DNA of 35,773 bases from Helicobacter cetorum (GTDB lineage Bacteria > Campylobacterota > Campylobacteria > Campylobacterales > UBA6016). The DNA lies in the NCBI GenBank assembly GCA_022729705.1, contig DZAX01000021.1:1-35773 (forward strand). The letters run 5' to 3'. The notes beneath the pieces were generated by a model. The model made no database searches and was not told the origin of the DNA. It was given only the letters and a program-made list of their open reading frames with translations. Of this stretch, positions 1 to 10,671 are shown piece after piece. The stretch's first letter is position 1. The number at the start of each line of letters is the position of its first letter. Both the position numbers and the translations under genes were made by a program.

Positions 1-70
1 ATATCTCTACTTTGAAAAAGAATAGTATACCTGTCTTGTCGGGATTGAGAGACGCCTTAGGAGGTAGGGC

Positions 71-376
71 TTATATGCCTGTTGGGGTTGGGTGGTGAAT
101 GGTTACAAAAAAATTATCTTTTAGAGGTCTGCCATTGATGGTATCGTCCAGTGTATTTAGCTTTTCTCTCATATATTTAATGATAGTAATAGAGAATGCA
201 AGAGTATCGACATCCACGCTCATCGCATTAACAAAACACCCCTCCAAAAAAGCCGTCTTCCCTATATTATTCTTCCCCCCTACAAGATTGACTCTTTTGA
301 GGTTATCGACTCTAAAATTTTTAAAACACTTAAAATCAACTAGCTCAATATATTCTAAAAAACTATTTTTTGTCAT
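71..376 (-). pseudogene. N-terminal part of an AAA-type ATP-binding protein (AAA_15/OLD-like), ends early
   Basis: The 101-residue product starts at an ATG overlapping the last codons of ccoS. It opens with an IELVDFKCFKNF-type first strand and a Walker A loop GGKNNIGKT, as in the AAA_15/AAA_21 ATPases that often sit in defence or SMC-like contexts. Family members usually run to about 350-450 residues, so Walker B and the signature motif are missing here. The frame meets a TAA at 71-73 and then stays open in the same frame to the window edge, so this may be a nonsense-interrupted gene, a decayed copy or a genuinely short remnant. A longer in-frame start inside ccoS exists, but the homology begins at the chosen ATG. 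The family call is good; the function is unknown. Confidence 0.55.
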
Positions 377-587
377 AATCCTTTTTCTCCTCCGCCTTAT
401 CATCCTTTCTTTTATCCCGCCTAGCTGCGTCCCTAAGCTCCTCTTCATCATCGAAAAGCAACCCGTGTGAAAACTTTTTCTCATCGTCAAACTGCCCAGT
501 CTTAAGCCCCCAAATAAAGCCAAGCACGCCAAGGCCACCCAAGATTAACGAACCAAATAGCATCAGTGAAAGTATATTGTCATCCAT
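363..587 (-). CDS. ccoS: cbb3-type cytochrome oxidase assembly protein CcoS
   Basis: A 74-residue protein with one N-terminal membrane helix (about residues 4-27) followed by the CcoS signature FIWGLKTGQFDD and a charged tail rich in Lys, Asp and Glu. CcoS is needed to mature the cbb3-type terminal oxidase, probably at the cofactor-insertion step, and acts in the inner membrane. It lies downstream of ccoI on the same strand, which is the usual ccoI-ccoS pairing. A 105-base spacer between them holds a class II hairpin element. Length and motif fit the family well. Confidence 0.9.
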   Translation of the reverse strand: MDDNILSLMLFGSLILGGLGVLGFIWGLKTGQFDDEKKFSHGLLFDDEEELRDAARRDKRKDDKAEEKKDYDKK

Positions 588-611
588 TGTTATAACCCTT
601 TTTTATTTCAT

Positions 612-690
612 ATTACGCATGGACGAGCAAAGCCCGTCCATGCTACGCTAGGCGCTAAGCCGCTGAAGCTAGCCGCGTGAAGCGGCAGAA
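612..690. repeat. Class II composite hairpin element, copy 1 (ccoI-ccoS spacer)
   Basis: It contains two hairpins. At 617-643 a 9-bp stem GCATGGACG/CGTCCATGC closes an AGCAAAGC-type loop. At about 673-685 CCGC/GCGG closes a GTGAA loop. The arrangement matches 18791-18868, where both stems have different bases but still pair. The element begins two bases past the ccoI stop codon in the transcribed direction. There is no T-run after the stems, so it is not a classic intrinsic terminator. Confidence 0.75.
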
Positions 691-692
691 TT

Positions 693-3086
693 TTATGTTT
701 TGTAGCTTTTTATCTTCGTTGAATTTGCCACGACCAAAAGAGAGCTAAGCGACATCGATATAGCCGCAACAAGAGGGATAACAAAGCCCGACATTGCAAG
801 CGGTATAGTTATCGTGTTGTAGACTATGGAGATGGCTATGTTTTGCTTGATTGTGCCGTATGTTTTTCGTCCCAAAAAGATTGCGTCTCCTAGCTCTGGA
901 AGTGAATTTTTGAGTAGGATGATGTCGCTTGTTTGTAGGTTTATCTCCGCTCCCGACGCCATTGCTACGCCTATATCGGCTCTTGCAAGCGCTAATGAGT
1001 CGTTGATGCCGTCCCCCGCCATTATCACTACGTTTTTATTTTTTTGCGCTGAGCTTATGAAGTCTAGTTTTTCTTGTGGAGTCATTTTTGATTTGTACTC
1101 CTCTATGCCTAGCTGCGTGGCTACCGTTGCGGCGGCTTTTTCGTTGTCGCCTGTGAGCATTACCACTTTTAACCCGTGCGCTTTGACTTTTTGTATTGTC
1201 TCTTTTGCACCCGCTTTTATCTTATCTTCTAGCTCAAAAATAGCTTTTAGCTCACCTTCTTCGGCGTATCCAAACACTGTTTTTTGGCTCTCAAAGTCGC
1301 ATTTTACGCCGTGTTCGGCTAGGTACTCTAAGTTTCCGCCTACAATTTGTTTGCCATCACTCATCGCTTCAAGCCCTTTTGAGCGTATCTCTTTTACGCC
1401 CTCTATTTTTCGCGGCGGCGTATCCAAAAACGCTACTATCGCCTCGGAGACCGGATGCCTTGACGAAGCCGCCAACGCCGCCAACACTCCCTTATCATAG
1501 CTTGCAAACTCTTGTGTTGACACGACTTTTGGTTTTCCCTCTGTGAGTGTGCCTGTCTTATCCACGACCAGCATATCCGCTTTAGCGATAGTCTCAAGAA
1601 ACGATGAGGATTTGAATATCGCGCCCTTTTTTGCCGCTGCGTAAAGCCCTATGACGGAGGCTATCGGCGTAGCCAGCGCCAATGCGCATGGGCAGGCGAT
1701 GATGATGACCGATACACAAGTCACAAGAGCCGCCTCAAACCCCGCCCCCGCCGCATAAAACCAATACAAAAACGTAAAAAGAGAGAGCGTAAGGATAGTA
1801 ACCGAAAAATATCTGGATAGATTGTTTGCGACGCTCTCTATCTTTGGCTTTTTCTCCAAAGACTCTGAGAGTAGGCGTACGATTTCTGAAAAGCTAGAGT
1901 GTTTTGCGTCTTTTGTCACCCTGTATCTTATGATGCCGTCAAGGTTTTTTGAGCCGCTTGTGATTTTGGCGTCAAGCCTTTTTAATACAGGCTCCGCCTC
2001 GCCGCTAAGCGTGGATTCATCAAAGCTCGCCTCGCCGCTTATAAGTTCTCCATCAAGCGCCGCGACGTCTCCGGCTCTCATCTCTATCACGTCGCCGACA
2101 ACCACGCTATCGACTGTCACAAACTCTATCACGCCGTCTTTTATCACCGCCACTTCCGTTGGGATGATAGACGAGATTTTATCCAGCGTATCGACCGCTT
2201 GCTTTTTGGATAACGTCTCCAAAAACTTGCCGACAAGCACAAACGTCACAATCATTGTCACCGAATCAAAATACGCCTCTCCGATATGAGAGAGTGAAGC
2301 GTAGATAGAGTATCCATATGTGAGCGTAGCCCCTGTGGCAACCAGCGTATCCATCGTCACAAAGCCATGCCTAGCCGCCCCAAAAGCGCCTTTATAAAAT
2401 ACGCTTCCCGAATAAAAAAGCGTAATCGAAGCCAAAATAAACTCAGCCAAATACAAAATATCTTTGTGCCCCTGCTCTATACCCGTAAAATATCCGGCGT
2501 AAAGAGCCACGGCTATCCACATGATATTCATCGTGGCAAATATTCCGACCACCATTTTGGTGTAGCTAGAGCGTCTTAGCTTGTTGGCTCCCTCTTCTTG
2601 CATTCTCGCATCATATGGTGTTGCGTCATAGCCTATGGATCTTATGCGGTCTATGATGTTTGAGAGCTTGATTTTGTCATCATCCCAGACTATGCGGGCT
2701 TTGTTGTTTGTGAAGTTGATATACGCCTCCGCTACGCCCTCGGCTCTTGTGATTATCTTTTCGTTTAGCCAGACGCAAGCGGCGCAGTGAATCCCCTCTA
2801 TGATAAGCGAAATCTCTTTTGTTCCGTCCTCTTTTATTGTCACATACTTCTTTTGAAACCCTTCGTAATCAAACCTTGACGAATCCTCAAGCAGATGTTT
2901 TGGAGGTTCAAGCGTAGAGCGTCCAAGCTTGTCATAAAAGCTATTTAGCCCCTCGCCATCAAGCAGATGATACACGCCCTGACACCCTTTGCAGCAAAAA
3001 AAGAGCTCTTTATCTCCATCTTTTTGGATTATCATCTCATTTTTTTCAAACTCCAAGCGACAATGCGAACAAGCGATTTTTGACAA
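693..3086 (-). CDS. ccoI: Heavy-metal P1B-type ATPase CcoI/FixI for cbb3 oxidase assembly
   Basis: A 797-residue copper-type P-ATPase. The N-terminus has the FixI/CcoI cysteine pattern (C6xxC9, then a CCxGC cluster near 31-35), followed by an HMA domain with C101AAC104. Eight membrane helices are expected. The CPC ion-site motif is at 465-467, the phosphorylation site DKTGTLTEGK has Asp509, and TGDN and GDGINDS hinge motifs follow. This subfamily moves copper across the inner membrane for the CuB site of cbb3 oxidase rather than for resistance; ccoS downstream supports that role. It is probably the first gene of the ccoI-ccoS transcript, with a TATAAT box upstream at 3208-3213. Confidence 0.93.
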   Translation of the reverse strand: MSKIACSHCRLEFEKNEMIIQKDGDKELFFCCKGCQGVYHLLDGEGLNSFYDKLGRSTLEPPKHLLEDSSRFDYEGFQKKYVTIKEDGTKEISLIIEGIHCAACVWLNEKIITRAEGVAEAYINFTNNKARIVWDDDKIKLSNIIDRIRSIGYDATPYDARMQEEGANKLRRSSYTKMVVGIFATMNIMWIAVALYAGYFTGIEQGHKDILYLAEFILASITLFYSGSVFYKGAFGAARHGFVTMDTLVATGATLTYGYSIYASLSHIGEAYFDSVTMIVTFVLVGKFLETLSKKQAVDTLDKISSIIPTEVAVIKDGVIEFVTVDSVVVGDVIEMRAGDVAALDGELISGEASFDESTLSGEAEPVLKRLDAKITSGSKNLDGIIRYRVTKDAKHSSFSEIVRLLSESLEKKPKIESVANNLSRYFSVTILTLSLFTFLYWFYAAGAGFEAALVTCVSVIIIACPCALALATPIASVIGLYAAAKKGAIFKSSSFLETIAKADMLVVDKTGTLTEGKPKVVSTQEFASYDKGVLAALAASSRHPVSEAIVAFLDTPPRKIEGVKEIRSKGLEAMSDGKQIVGGNLEYLAEHGVKCDFESQKTVFGYAEEGELKAIFELEDKIKAGAKETIQKVKAHGLKVVMLTGDNEKAAATVATQLGIEEYKSKMTPQEKLDFISSAQKNKNVVIMAGDGINDSLALARADIGVAMASGAEINLQTSDIILLKNSLPELGDAIFLGRKTYGTIKQNIAISIVYNTITIPLAMSGFVIPLVAAISMSLSSLLVVANSTKIKSYKT

Positions 3087-3207
3087 TTTATAAAACCTTG
3101 CAAATTATTTTTTTTGATTTTAGCTAAAGAAGCGTTAAGCAGGGCGAGGAGTTACAAATTATTAGCAATTTATATATGCAATCTATGCACTTTGATGTGT
3201 GCAAGAA

Positions 3208-3213
3208 ATTATA
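3208..3213 (-). promoter_or_regulatory. Candidate -10 box for ccoI-ccoS
   Basis: TATAAT on the minus strand, preceded by GGT, about 120 bases before the ccoI start codon in the spacer after the RMD1-family gene. No convincing -35 is visible, which is common in Campylobacterota vegetative promoters. Confidence 0.45.
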
Positions 3214-3253
3214 ACCCTCTCTCTTTTTGGCATTTGACAACTATAATTCTCGC

Positions 3254-4018
3254 TTATGTCGTCATCTTATAAAGCCCCATAAATATCTCAAAAGCGATTA
3301 GCCAGATAATTATCCACTCCAAAAATTCGCTTTTTTTGTGATTTAGTATATCAGTCAAAAATGCTACGTCGTCTTTTAGCAGGCTTAGCTTAAACTCTAC
3401 CACCTCAAAACGCTCTTTTAACTCAAAAAATATAGATAACTCATTGTATATTCTTTCGGCGCTCTCATCATCCCATAGAATATTCGGTTTATCAAGAAGG
3501 TGTAGATCCACTACTATCTCATGTCTTAAAAGAGCAAGTGAATTTGCCAAGGTAAATAGTGTTTTGCGTTTTCCGAAATAGCCGATTGCTTTTTGGGTAA
3601 ATAGCTTTTTACTGGCGGCGAGCTTACTATCTAAAGACGCTTCGTATTTTTCAAGCCCAACGCTTTGGGAGACTATGAGAGCTGTGACAAAGAGTTGTGG
3701 ATCGCTTTTGGAGTTTAGTATTAGTTTGTCATTTGTTATTTTAAAACTTTGCGTAAGCTCCAGATTCTCTTCTATTTTGTAGTCTTGATAGATGTGTCCG
3801 AGTTTTATTTTTTCAGATAGCGGCTGTATAAAGAGTTCTATTTGCGGCTTTGTAAACCCTAAAAAAGATATACACCCAAAAGAGGTCAAAAATATGTATT
3901 TGTCGTCAAGTTTTGCGTAATATGCTTTTTCAAGAGCCCTTGCAAAGTTGACGCCCAAAAAGCGTCGCATATCGTCTATTGTGGGCGCTTTCTCCAAATG
4001 ATATGAGTAGAGTTCCAA
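3254..4018 (-). CDS. RMD1/DUF155 family membrane-anchored protein
   Basis: A 254-residue protein resembling the RMD1/DUF155 family (yeast Rmd1/Rmd8, mitochondrial RMND1): a globular N-terminal two-thirds, a helical stretch with ALIVSQSVGLEKYE, and one C-terminal membrane segment (about 228-250, rich in Ile and Trp). The biochemical role in bacteria is unknown. I chose the TTG start at 4016-4018 because a strong AGGAGG lies seven bases upstream and no better ATG is nearby. It follows the amidase by only 10 bases and should be co-transcribed with it. Confidence 0.75.
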   Translation of the reverse strand: MELYSYHLEKAPTIDDMRRFLGVNFARALEKAYYAKLDDKYIFLTSFGCISFLGFTKPQIELFIQPLSEKIKLGHIYQDYKIEENLELTQSFKITNDKLILNSKSDPQLFVTALIVSQSVGLEKYEASLDSKLAASKKLFTQKAIGYFGKRKTLFTLANSLALLRHEIVVDLHLLDKPNILWDDESAERIYNELSIFFELKERFEVVEFKLSLLKDDVAFLTDILNHKKSEFLEWIIIWLIAFEIFMGLYKMTT

Positions 4019-4028
4019 AGAGAGCCTC

Positions 4029-5183
4029 CTAGTTGTTTTGAAAATATATCTCTATACCTTCCATTATGCCTTTTACTAAGAGCGCCTTATAGTACTCCTC
4101 TTGCAACCTTTCAAGCTCCAACCCGTTGGTCAAGTAGCCAAGCTCCACAAGAACAGCCGGCATTTGCGCACCGACTAGCACCCAAAAAGGAGCCTCTTTT
4201 ACGCCGCCGTCAACTGTGTCTTTATACTTGCTCCTAGTATAGCTAAGTAGTCCTCTTTGAATATCTATTGCAAGTTTATTTGAAGCGATTATCTTTTCGT
4301 GATTTAAAAAATTTAAAAATGTCTGCTTGCTAAAAGCGTCCATCATTGCCACTCCATTCTCTTTTTCCGCCGCTTTTTTTGCCCTCTCGCTACGCGCCGG
4401 AGACAAAAAGTAGGTTTCTATGCCTTGAATAGAGCGTTTTGTATCTATTGCATTTGCGTGAATCGAGATAAAAAGATCAGCATTTTTTTTATTTGCAAAG
4501 TCGGTGCGATCTCTAAGTTCTATAAAAGTATCATTTTCTCTTGTGAGGTAAACGGTATATCCCTTTTTTTCAAGCATTTCAAAAAGCATTTGGGACACTT
4601 TTAGCACAATACTTTTTTCCATAACATCACCATCGCCTATAGCGCCGGAGTCTTTGCCGCCGTGTCCGGGGTCTATAACCACTCTTTTTTTCTTAGAGCC
4701 TACATGATGGTTGATGGTTGTTTTATTCTCTTCTTTTTTTAGCCCCTCGTCTCTTGAAGGGCTCTTTTCAGACTCCGATTTTTTTGTGCTCTTTTCGCCC
4801 ACGCTCTCTTTTGTCGGTTCGCCAATTAGTTTTACGCCCGTAAACCCATTGCCTTCAATAATAGAAAAATTCGCTTTCTTATCGGCTACAATAACCACCC
4901 TCACTGTATCTTTATCAAATTGGGCTACTTTTATTTCAGGAAAAGAGGAGTTTTTGGAGCCTACAAACGGTACCGCCAGTTTTGCCTCAAAATCCGCATA
5001 AAAGCGTTGTTTACTCTTATCTTGATGGGGTATGCTATATTGTTTTGGGGTACTCAAAAGAGGTTTAGAGAGTTTAAGAGTGACGCCACTCTCTTTTATG
5101 CCTACATCTGTAATCTCTGGTAAAGAGGCGGCAAAAAGCGGCACAAGGAAGATAAAAAGGAGAAGAAAAGCTCTAGTTATCAT
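4029..5183 (-). CDS. amiC: N-acetylmuramoyl-L-alanine amidase, AmiC-like (Amidase_3)
   Basis: A 384-residue exported amidase that cuts the bond between N-acetylmuramic acid and the stem peptide, for daughter-cell separation and wall turnover. A signal peptide is visible (residues 1-19, hydrophobic LLLFIFLVPLFAA). A beta-rich AMIN-like region follows at about 20-120, then a Lys/Glu/Ser-rich linker at about 122-165, then the catalytic domain. Zinc ligands are His174 (DPGHGG), Glu189 and His242 (SIHANA); the catalytic Glu347 lies in LVELGYLTN. The start overlaps the end of the flavoprotein gene upstream by 11 bases, so translation is probably coupled. The gene symbol is by resemblance only. Confidence 0.88.
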   Translation of the reverse strand: MITRAFLLLFIFLVPLFAASLPEITDVGIKESGVTLKLSKPLLSTPKQYSIPHQDKSKQRFYADFEAKLAVPFVGSKNSSFPEIKVAQFDKDTVRVVIVADKKANFSIIEGNGFTGVKLIGEPTKESVGEKSTKKSESEKSPSRDEGLKKEENKTTINHHVGSKKKRVVIDPGHGGKDSGAIGDGDVMEKSIVLKVSQMLFEMLEKKGYTVYLTRENDTFIELRDRTDFANKKNADLFISIHANAIDTKRSIQGIETYFLSPARSERAKKAAEKENGVAMMDAFSKQTFLNFLNHEKIIASNKLAIDIQRGLLSYTRSKYKDTVDGGVKEAPFWVLVGAQMPAVLVELGYLTNGLELERLQEEYYKALLVKGIMEGIEIYFQNN

Positions 5184-6267
5184 CCTGTGTCAGTTCTTCC
5201 ATGAGCTCCTTTACGCTCACTATTTTGTCAATACGATAACCGTTTGAGCCTGAAAAATAAAGCCCGAGTCTTGCATCTCCCATAGCGGCGTCGGAGAGTC
5301 TATCGGCGATACAATATCCAACCGCTTTTGCCTCTACGCCTTGATGACATGGGGCTACGCAGTTTGATATACATTTGACCTCAGGAGCCTCTTTTGCCTC
5401 AACAAGTCTCAAAAGCTCGGTTCGCACGCCTCTTGCCGGATAACCTACCGGAGATTTTATCAGTATAATATCCTCTTCTTTGGCTCCAATCAAAATATCT
5501 TTAAACACTTGCGGGGCGTCGCACTCGTATGTTCCGATAAACCTAGTGCCCATCTGAACGCCGGCGGCGCCCATATCTATAAACTTTCCAATATCATTAG
5601 CGTCCCAAATACCGCCTGCGGCTATTACGGGAATATTTCCCCATTTTTTTGCCTCTTCTATGACCTCGGGCACAAGATTTTCAAGCTGATACTCATCTTT
5701 ATAGCAATCTTCAAACTGCACCCCCTGATGTCCGCCCGATAGCGGGCCTTCCACTATAACAGCGTCCGGTATTCGCTTATATCTACCTTCCCATCTTTTG
5801 TTTAGGATGCGGAGGGCTTTTGCGCTAGAGACTATCGGCACAAGAGCGATGTCTGGATACCCCTCTGTAAACTCAGGCATATTTGTAGGCAACCCTGCAC
5901 CAGTTATGATGATGTCGGCTCCAGCTTCGCATGAGTCTCTAACAACCTTGCCATAGTCGTTGATAGCATATAACACATTCACTCCGACCGGAGCGTCGCC
6001 GCATATTTTGCGAGCGTTTTTTACTATCTCTGCCAAAGCTTCTTTGGAGTAAAAGCTCTCCGCTCCAAAGGGTCTATTAAAGCTAAGCTTATGCGCAAAC
6101 TCTTTGTTTTGATAGTATCCCGTGCCGACAGAGCTAATAACGCCAAGTCCACCCTCTGCGCTTACGCACCCCGCAAGCTTATCCCAGCTAACACCAACAC
6201 CCATTCCGCCTTGAACGATGGGAATTTTTATCTCGTGCTTACCTATTTTTAGCGGCAGAAGACTCAT
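5173..6267 (-). CDS. FMN-dependent nitronate monooxygenase / FabK-like flavoprotein
   Basis: A 364-residue TIM-barrel flavoprotein of the nitronate monooxygenase (2-nitropropane dioxygenase)/FabK family. Visible features are the N-terminal [12 protein letters not shown] flavin segment, the [11 protein letters not shown] loop, [11 protein letters not shown], the phosphate-binding AAGGI and GVQMGTRF segments. Near the C-terminus is a cluster of four cysteines, CISNCVAPC followed by GYC. The substrate cannot be told from sequence: nitronate oxidation and enoyl-ACP reduction share this fold. The start overlaps the tyrS stop as ATGA, placing it in the pyrH-to-RMD1 run. Confidence 0.8.
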   Translation of the reverse strand: MSLLPLKIGKHEIKIPIVQGGMGVGVSWDKLAGCVSAEGGLGVISSVGTGYYQNKEFAHKLSFNRPFGAESFYSKEALAEIVKNARKICGDAPVGVNVLYAINDYGKVVRDSCEAGADIIITGAGLPTNMPEFTEGYPDIALVPIVSSAKALRILNKRWEGRYKRIPDAVIVEGPLSGGHQGVQFEDCYKDEYQLENLVPEVIEEAKKWGNIPVIAAGGIWDANDIGKFIDMGAAGVQMGTRFIGTYECDAPQVFKDILIGAKEEDIILIKSPVGYPARGVRTELLRLVEAKEAPEVKCISNCVAPCHQGVEAKAVGYCIADRLSDAAMGDARLGLYFSGSNGYRIDKIVSVKELMEELTQDDN

Positions 6268-7469
6268 TTTATCACCTTAAGTTTTGCAAATTTTCTTTTT
6301 CCGACCTGTATGATATACTCGCCAACGCTCAAAATAGTTTTTATATCGATACACTTTTCACTGTTTATCTTGACGCTTCCAGCTTCCAAAGCTCGTCTTG
6401 CTTCAGAGTTTGACGCGGCTACAGCGGACTCCCTCATAGCGTCTAAGAGTCCAATACCCTCTTTTAGCTCAAATTCAGCCATATCGCTTGGTAGTTCATT
6501 TTTTGAGAATACGTTGTCAAACTCCTCTTTCGCTTTTAGCGCCGCCTCGCTTCCTTGGTATCTAGCCGTAATCTCTAGCGCAAGCCCCTCTTTTACCTTT
6601 TTTGGGTGTTTGGAGCCGTCTTTTACGCCCTCTTCAAGCTCTTTTATCTGCCCAAGCGATTTTGAGCTTAGCAAATAATAGTATTTCCACATCAGTTCAT
6701 CGGAGACGCTAAGGATTTTGGCGTAAATATCTTTTGGCTCTTCATTGATTCCAACATAGTTACCTAGAGATTTACTCATCTTTTGTATGCCGTCCAAGCC
6801 CTCCAAAATCGGCATCATAAGCACGGCTTGCTCTTTACAAGCGCCGTAACTCGCTTGCAGATGTCTACCCATCAAAAGGTTAAATTTTTGGTCAGAACCG
6901 CCAATCTCAATATCGCTTTTAAGGTGCACACTATCAAACCCTTGAAACAGCGGGTATAAAAACTCATAGATAGAGATAGGGGAACCGCTTTTAAAACGCT
7001 TTTCAAAATCGTCTCTTTCAAGCATTCTAGCCACAGTCTGACGACTTGCGAGCTCCACCATCTCAAAGGAGCTAAGAGTTCCAAGCCACTCGGAGTTAAA
7101 AACAACCGTCGTTTTTGCGGGGTCTAGGACTTTGAATACCTGAGTTTTATAGCTCTCAGAGTTTGCCAAAACATCTTCTTTTGTGAGCTTCTTTCTAGTC
7201 TCACTCTTACCGGTAGGGTCGCCTATCATCGCCGTAAAATCGCCGATAAGAAAGAGTATCTCTGCACCAAACTTTTGAAAAGTAGCGAGCTTGTTTAAAA
7301 GCACGGTATGCCCAAGATGCAAATCGGGAGCAGTTGGGTCAAATCCAGCTTTTACGGTGTATGTCTTGCCGTTTTCTATATAGTTTTTTAGATGGGCGGC
7401 TATTTTTTGTTCGTCTATAATCTCAAAAGAGCCTCTTTGTATCTCTGATAGCGCTTCTTCAAAATTCAT
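6264..7469 (-). CDS. tyrS: Tyrosyl-tRNA synthetase
   Basis: A 401-residue class I synthetase that charges tRNA-Tyr. It has the HIGH-type motif HLGHT near residue 51, a KMSKS motif, and a C-terminal S4 RNA-binding domain (last 60 residues or so, with GSVKINSEK and [10 protein letters not shown]). The tyrosine pocket segment [13 protein letters not shown] is intact. Length fits the bacterial TyrS group with an S4 domain. It starts inside the last codons of spoT (ATGA-type overlap) and ends overlapping the flavoprotein start. Confidence 0.95.
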   Translation of the reverse strand: MNFEEALSEIQRGSFEIIDEQKIAAHLKNYIENGKTYTVKAGFDPTAPDLHLGHTVLLNKLATFQKFGAEILFLIGDFTAMIGDPTGKSETRKKLTKEDVLANSESYKTQVFKVLDPAKTTVVFNSEWLGTLSSFEMVELASRQTVARMLERDDFEKRFKSGSPISIYEFLYPLFQGFDSVHLKSDIEIGGSDQKFNLLMGRHLQASYGACKEQAVLMMPILEGLDGIQKMSKSLGNYVGINEEPKDIYAKILSVSDELMWKYYYLLSSKSLGQIKELEEGVKDGSKHPKKVKEGLALEITARYQGSEAALKAKEEFDNVFSKNELPSDMAEFELKEGIGLLDAMRESAVAASNSEARRALEAGSVKINSEKCIDIKTILSVGEYIIQVGKRKFAKLKVIK

Positions 7470-9619
7470 TGATTTTCCTTGTATGCGTCGTCGCTGAAAG
7501 CAAAGTCTATAAGTTTAAAATTTTTGCCGATTTTATCTTTTATGCTCTTAAAATCGTGCTTTATCTCTATCTCTGCGGTGCAGTATTCGGTGAACGCTTT
7601 GGTTTTTCCAATCTCCAAAGCGACGATATTTATATCGTGTTTTGCCAAAAACAAAACAAAACTCGCCAAAGCTCCCTTATGGTTTTCGAGAGCCACAACA
7701 ACCCTAAAGGTTCTAATCTCAGACTTGCTCCACTCCGCATAAAGCATTGGCTGATGCGCGGCTATCAACTCATCGGCGTGAGAGCACAACTTATGATGTA
7801 TTGTAGCCCTGCCTTTGTGGAAAAAAGCTACGATGTCATCCCACTTTTTTGGATGACAACAAACGTCAAAACTAAGCTCTGTTATGGGTTTGTTTGAATA
7901 AAAATCAAAATGGTCAAAGTGGTATTTTTTGATTTTTATCCCCATAATTCTCGTAAACAAAGAGCGAGATTTGAGGCTTGACTCCTCTTTTATTTTTTTG
8001 ACAAACTCTTGATAATACGCTTTATCTCTTGGGATTTTGTATATCACTTGAGAATATTTTGTATCATCTAGCCAACTTCTAAGCTCATAATAATCAAATC
8101 CAAACGTATGCGCCAAAATATTTTTGGCGACGCGTCTGTCAAGCTCTTTTAGCTTTAGAGCGCATAGTCCGCGTATCGAGTGTTTTGCCCTTGAGGTTTT
8201 GACGTTATCAATCCAGGTACATCTTGCTTGAGGTTTGCTATCGGTGATAATATTGCATATATCGCCGCTGTTTAGAGTATGAATTAGCGGGACTTTGACG
8301 TTGTTTACATACGCCTCTTTTGCTTTATGCCCAACCTCGGTATGAACGGCGTAAGCAAAATCTAGCACGGTGGCGCCGACCGGAAGCGTAAAAAGTTCGC
8401 CTTTTGGAGAGTAGACCACAATATCTTCGCTTATTAGGTCATTTTTTGCAAACTCATAAAACTCCATAGCTGTGTCGCCGTGAAACTCAAAGTTTTTTAG
8501 CCATTTTGTGCCGCTAAGAGTCGGGGATACGCCGGATTTATAGTTTGAGTGAGCCGCAAATCCAAATTCCGCTATCTCATCCATCTCGTATGAGCGTATT
8601 TGCGCCTCAAATATCGTATTGTCATAAAAAAGCGTCGTATGTATCGTCTGATACCCATTCTCTTTGGGAATAGCTACATAGTCTTTAAACCTTCCAACGA
8701 GAGGCTTAAAATTTGTATGCAGTAGTCCAAGTGCTTTATAGCACGCTTCAGTATCTGAGACTATGATACGAAGAGCCAACAAATCAAGAACTTCGTCTAG
8801 GCTCACACCTTTGCGTTGCATTTTTTGATATATAGAGAAGTAGTGTTTTACTCTTGATTTAACAAAAAAGGAGCTTTCATCCATTCCATTTTTGATAAGC
8901 AACTCTCTAATTTTTGTGGTTGCTGCGGTTAGTTTTGCTTCTATAACGGCGCTATTTTTTTGCATATACTCATCTATTTTTACATAATCATCCGCAAAGA
9001 GAATTTTAAAAGATAGATCTTCTATATAGTTTTTTAGTTTGCTAATACCGAGTTTATAGGCTATTGGGGCGTATACGACAAGACTTTCCTCGGCAATTCG
9101 CCTCTGTTTTTTTGGCTCCAAAGCGTCAAGAGTCAAAAGATTATGGAGTCTATCTGAAAGTTTTATGACAAGCACTCTTGGGTCATCTATAGCGGAACTT
9201 AACATTTTTCTAAACGATAAAGCGGCTTTTAGTAGTTTTTCGTCCATATAAGAGGGTGGAAGCTCATGCTCTCTTATCTCATCAATCTTTGTAAGCCCGT
9301 CGACAAGCTCCGCGACGCTCGCACCAAACCTAGCGGCTACTTCTGTTTTTTCAAAACCGGTATCTTCTACTACATCGTGCAAAAGAGCGGCTTTTATCAT
9401 ATCCTCAGAGCCGCCAAAATGCGACACGATAGAGGCTACAAGTATCGGATGAACGGCGTAATCTTCGCCGCTTTTTCTGACCTGCCCCTTATGTGCCTCT
9501 ATGCAAAAGTGTATCGTCTCTTTGATATTATCCGAATAAACGGAGGTCTTTTGCAATAAAAACAGAGTCGCAACTTCAATAGTTTTAATGCCGCTAACAA
9601 TAGAGATTAGTTCTTGCAA
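7466..9619 (-). CDS. spoT: Bifunctional (p)ppGpp synthetase/hydrolase, Rel/SpoT type
   Basis: A 717-residue stringent-response enzyme. The hydrolase domain has the HD motif H81-D82 in LLHDVVEDT and [10 protein letters not shown]. The synthetase domain follows with [19 protein letters not shown] and EAQIRS. A TGS domain ([20 protein letters not shown]) and a C-terminal ACT domain come next. With both catalytic motifs intact it can probably make and degrade (p)ppGpp. Translation starts at TTG (9617-9619); an in-frame TAG lies two codons upstream, so no earlier start exists. Only a weak, closely spaced AGGA precedes it. The rpoZ-spoT adjacency is the same as in E. coli. Confidence 0.95.
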   Translation of the reverse strand: MQELISIVSGIKTIEVATLFLLQKTSVYSDNIKETIHFCIEAHKGQVRKSGEDYAVHPILVASIVSHFGGSEDMIKAALLHDVVEDTGFEKTEVAARFGASVAELVDGLTKIDEIREHELPPSYMDEKLLKAALSFRKMLSSAIDDPRVLVIKLSDRLHNLLTLDALEPKKQRRIAEESLVVYAPIAYKLGISKLKNYIEDLSFKILFADDYVKIDEYMQKNSAVIEAKLTAATTKIRELLIKNGMDESSFFVKSRVKHYFSIYQKMQRKGVSLDEVLDLLALRIIVSDTEACYKALGLLHTNFKPLVGRFKDYVAIPKENGYQTIHTTLFYDNTIFEAQIRSYEMDEIAEFGFAAHSNYKSGVSPTLSGTKWLKNFEFHGDTAMEFYEFAKNDLISEDIVVYSPKGELFTLPVGATVLDFAYAVHTEVGHKAKEAYVNNVKVPLIHTLNSGDICNIITDSKPQARCTWIDNVKTSRAKHSIRGLCALKLKELDRRVAKNILAHTFGFDYYELRSWLDDTKYSQVIYKIPRDKAYYQEFVKKIKEESSLKSRSLFTRIMGIKIKKYHFDHFDFYSNKPITELSFDVCCHPKKWDDIVAFFHKGRATIHHKLCSHADELIAAHQPMLYAEWSKSEIRTFRVVVALENHKGALASFVLFLAKHDINIVALEIGKTKAFTEYCTAEIEIKHDFKSIKDKIGKNFKLIDFAFSDDAYKENQ

Positions 9620-9632
9620 ATCCTATTTCTTT

Positions 9633-9836
9633 TTAATATTTTATAATTTTTATTAGACCTTCGCTTATCTCTCTAAGCGCTATATCAACCGGTCTTACTT
9701 TTTTTATATCCAAATCCAAAAGCGGTTTTGCACCCTTAAATAGCTCGTCAACTCTTTTATTTACCGCAACGCTAAGTAGGTATCTATCGCCGTCCGAATA
9801 CTCCAATGCTTTTGCGTTTATCTCTTCCATTCTCAT
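9633..9836 (-). CDS. rpoZ: RNA polymerase omega subunit
   Basis: A 67-residue omega subunit with the expected core: an N-terminal EEINAKAL helix, DRYLLSVAVNKRVDEL, and the PVDIALREISEG segment near the end. Omega helps assemble RNA polymerase and forms part of a ppGpp site in other bacteria. The Shine-Dalgarno AAAAGGA for the ATG at 9836 lies in the last codons of pyrH. An alternative ATG two codons on (MEEIN) cannot be excluded. It sits four bases after pyrH and 13 bases before spoT. Confidence 0.9.
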   Translation of the reverse strand: MRMEEINAKALEYSDGDRYLLSVAVNKRVDELFKGAKPLLDLDIKKVRPVDIALREISEGLIKIIKY

Positions 9837-9840
9837 ACTG

Positions 9841-10590
<750 letters not shown>

Positions 10591-10606
10591 CTAAAGTTTT
10601 AGGTGT

Positions 10607-10612
10607 ATTATA
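10607..10612 (-). promoter_or_regulatory. Candidate -10 box for the pyrH-rpoZ-spoT run
   Basis: TATAAT on the minus strand about 25 bases before the GTG start of pyrH. The matching -35 region falls at the edge of the GC-rich hairpin at 10633-10648. Confidence 0.5.
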
Positions 10613-10632
10613 TAAAAAATAGGCTTTAATCA

Positions 10633-10648
10633 CCGCCGCTAAGGCGGC
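10633..10648. repeat. Solitary GCCGCC-type hairpin (module E of class II elements)
   Basis: CCGCC/GGCGG stem closing GCTAA, between divergent pyrH and the TSUP gene. It resembles the CCGCCAAAGGCGG hairpin of the class II copy at 18851-18863, and outer ATCAC/GTGAT bases could extend it. It may be an isolated module of the dispersed family. Confidence 0.45.
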
Positions 10649-10671
10649 ATTGTTTGTGTGATTTTTTAATA

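Noticed and set aside
99-470. A 123-residue plus-strand frame at the left edge
   Set aside because: It is antisense to the ATP-binding protein start and ccoS and shows no motif.
826-1500. A 224-residue open frame on the plus strand inside ccoI
   Set aside because: It is antisense to a strongly conserved ATPase, has Ser/Pro-rich composition typical of shadow frames and no recognisable family.
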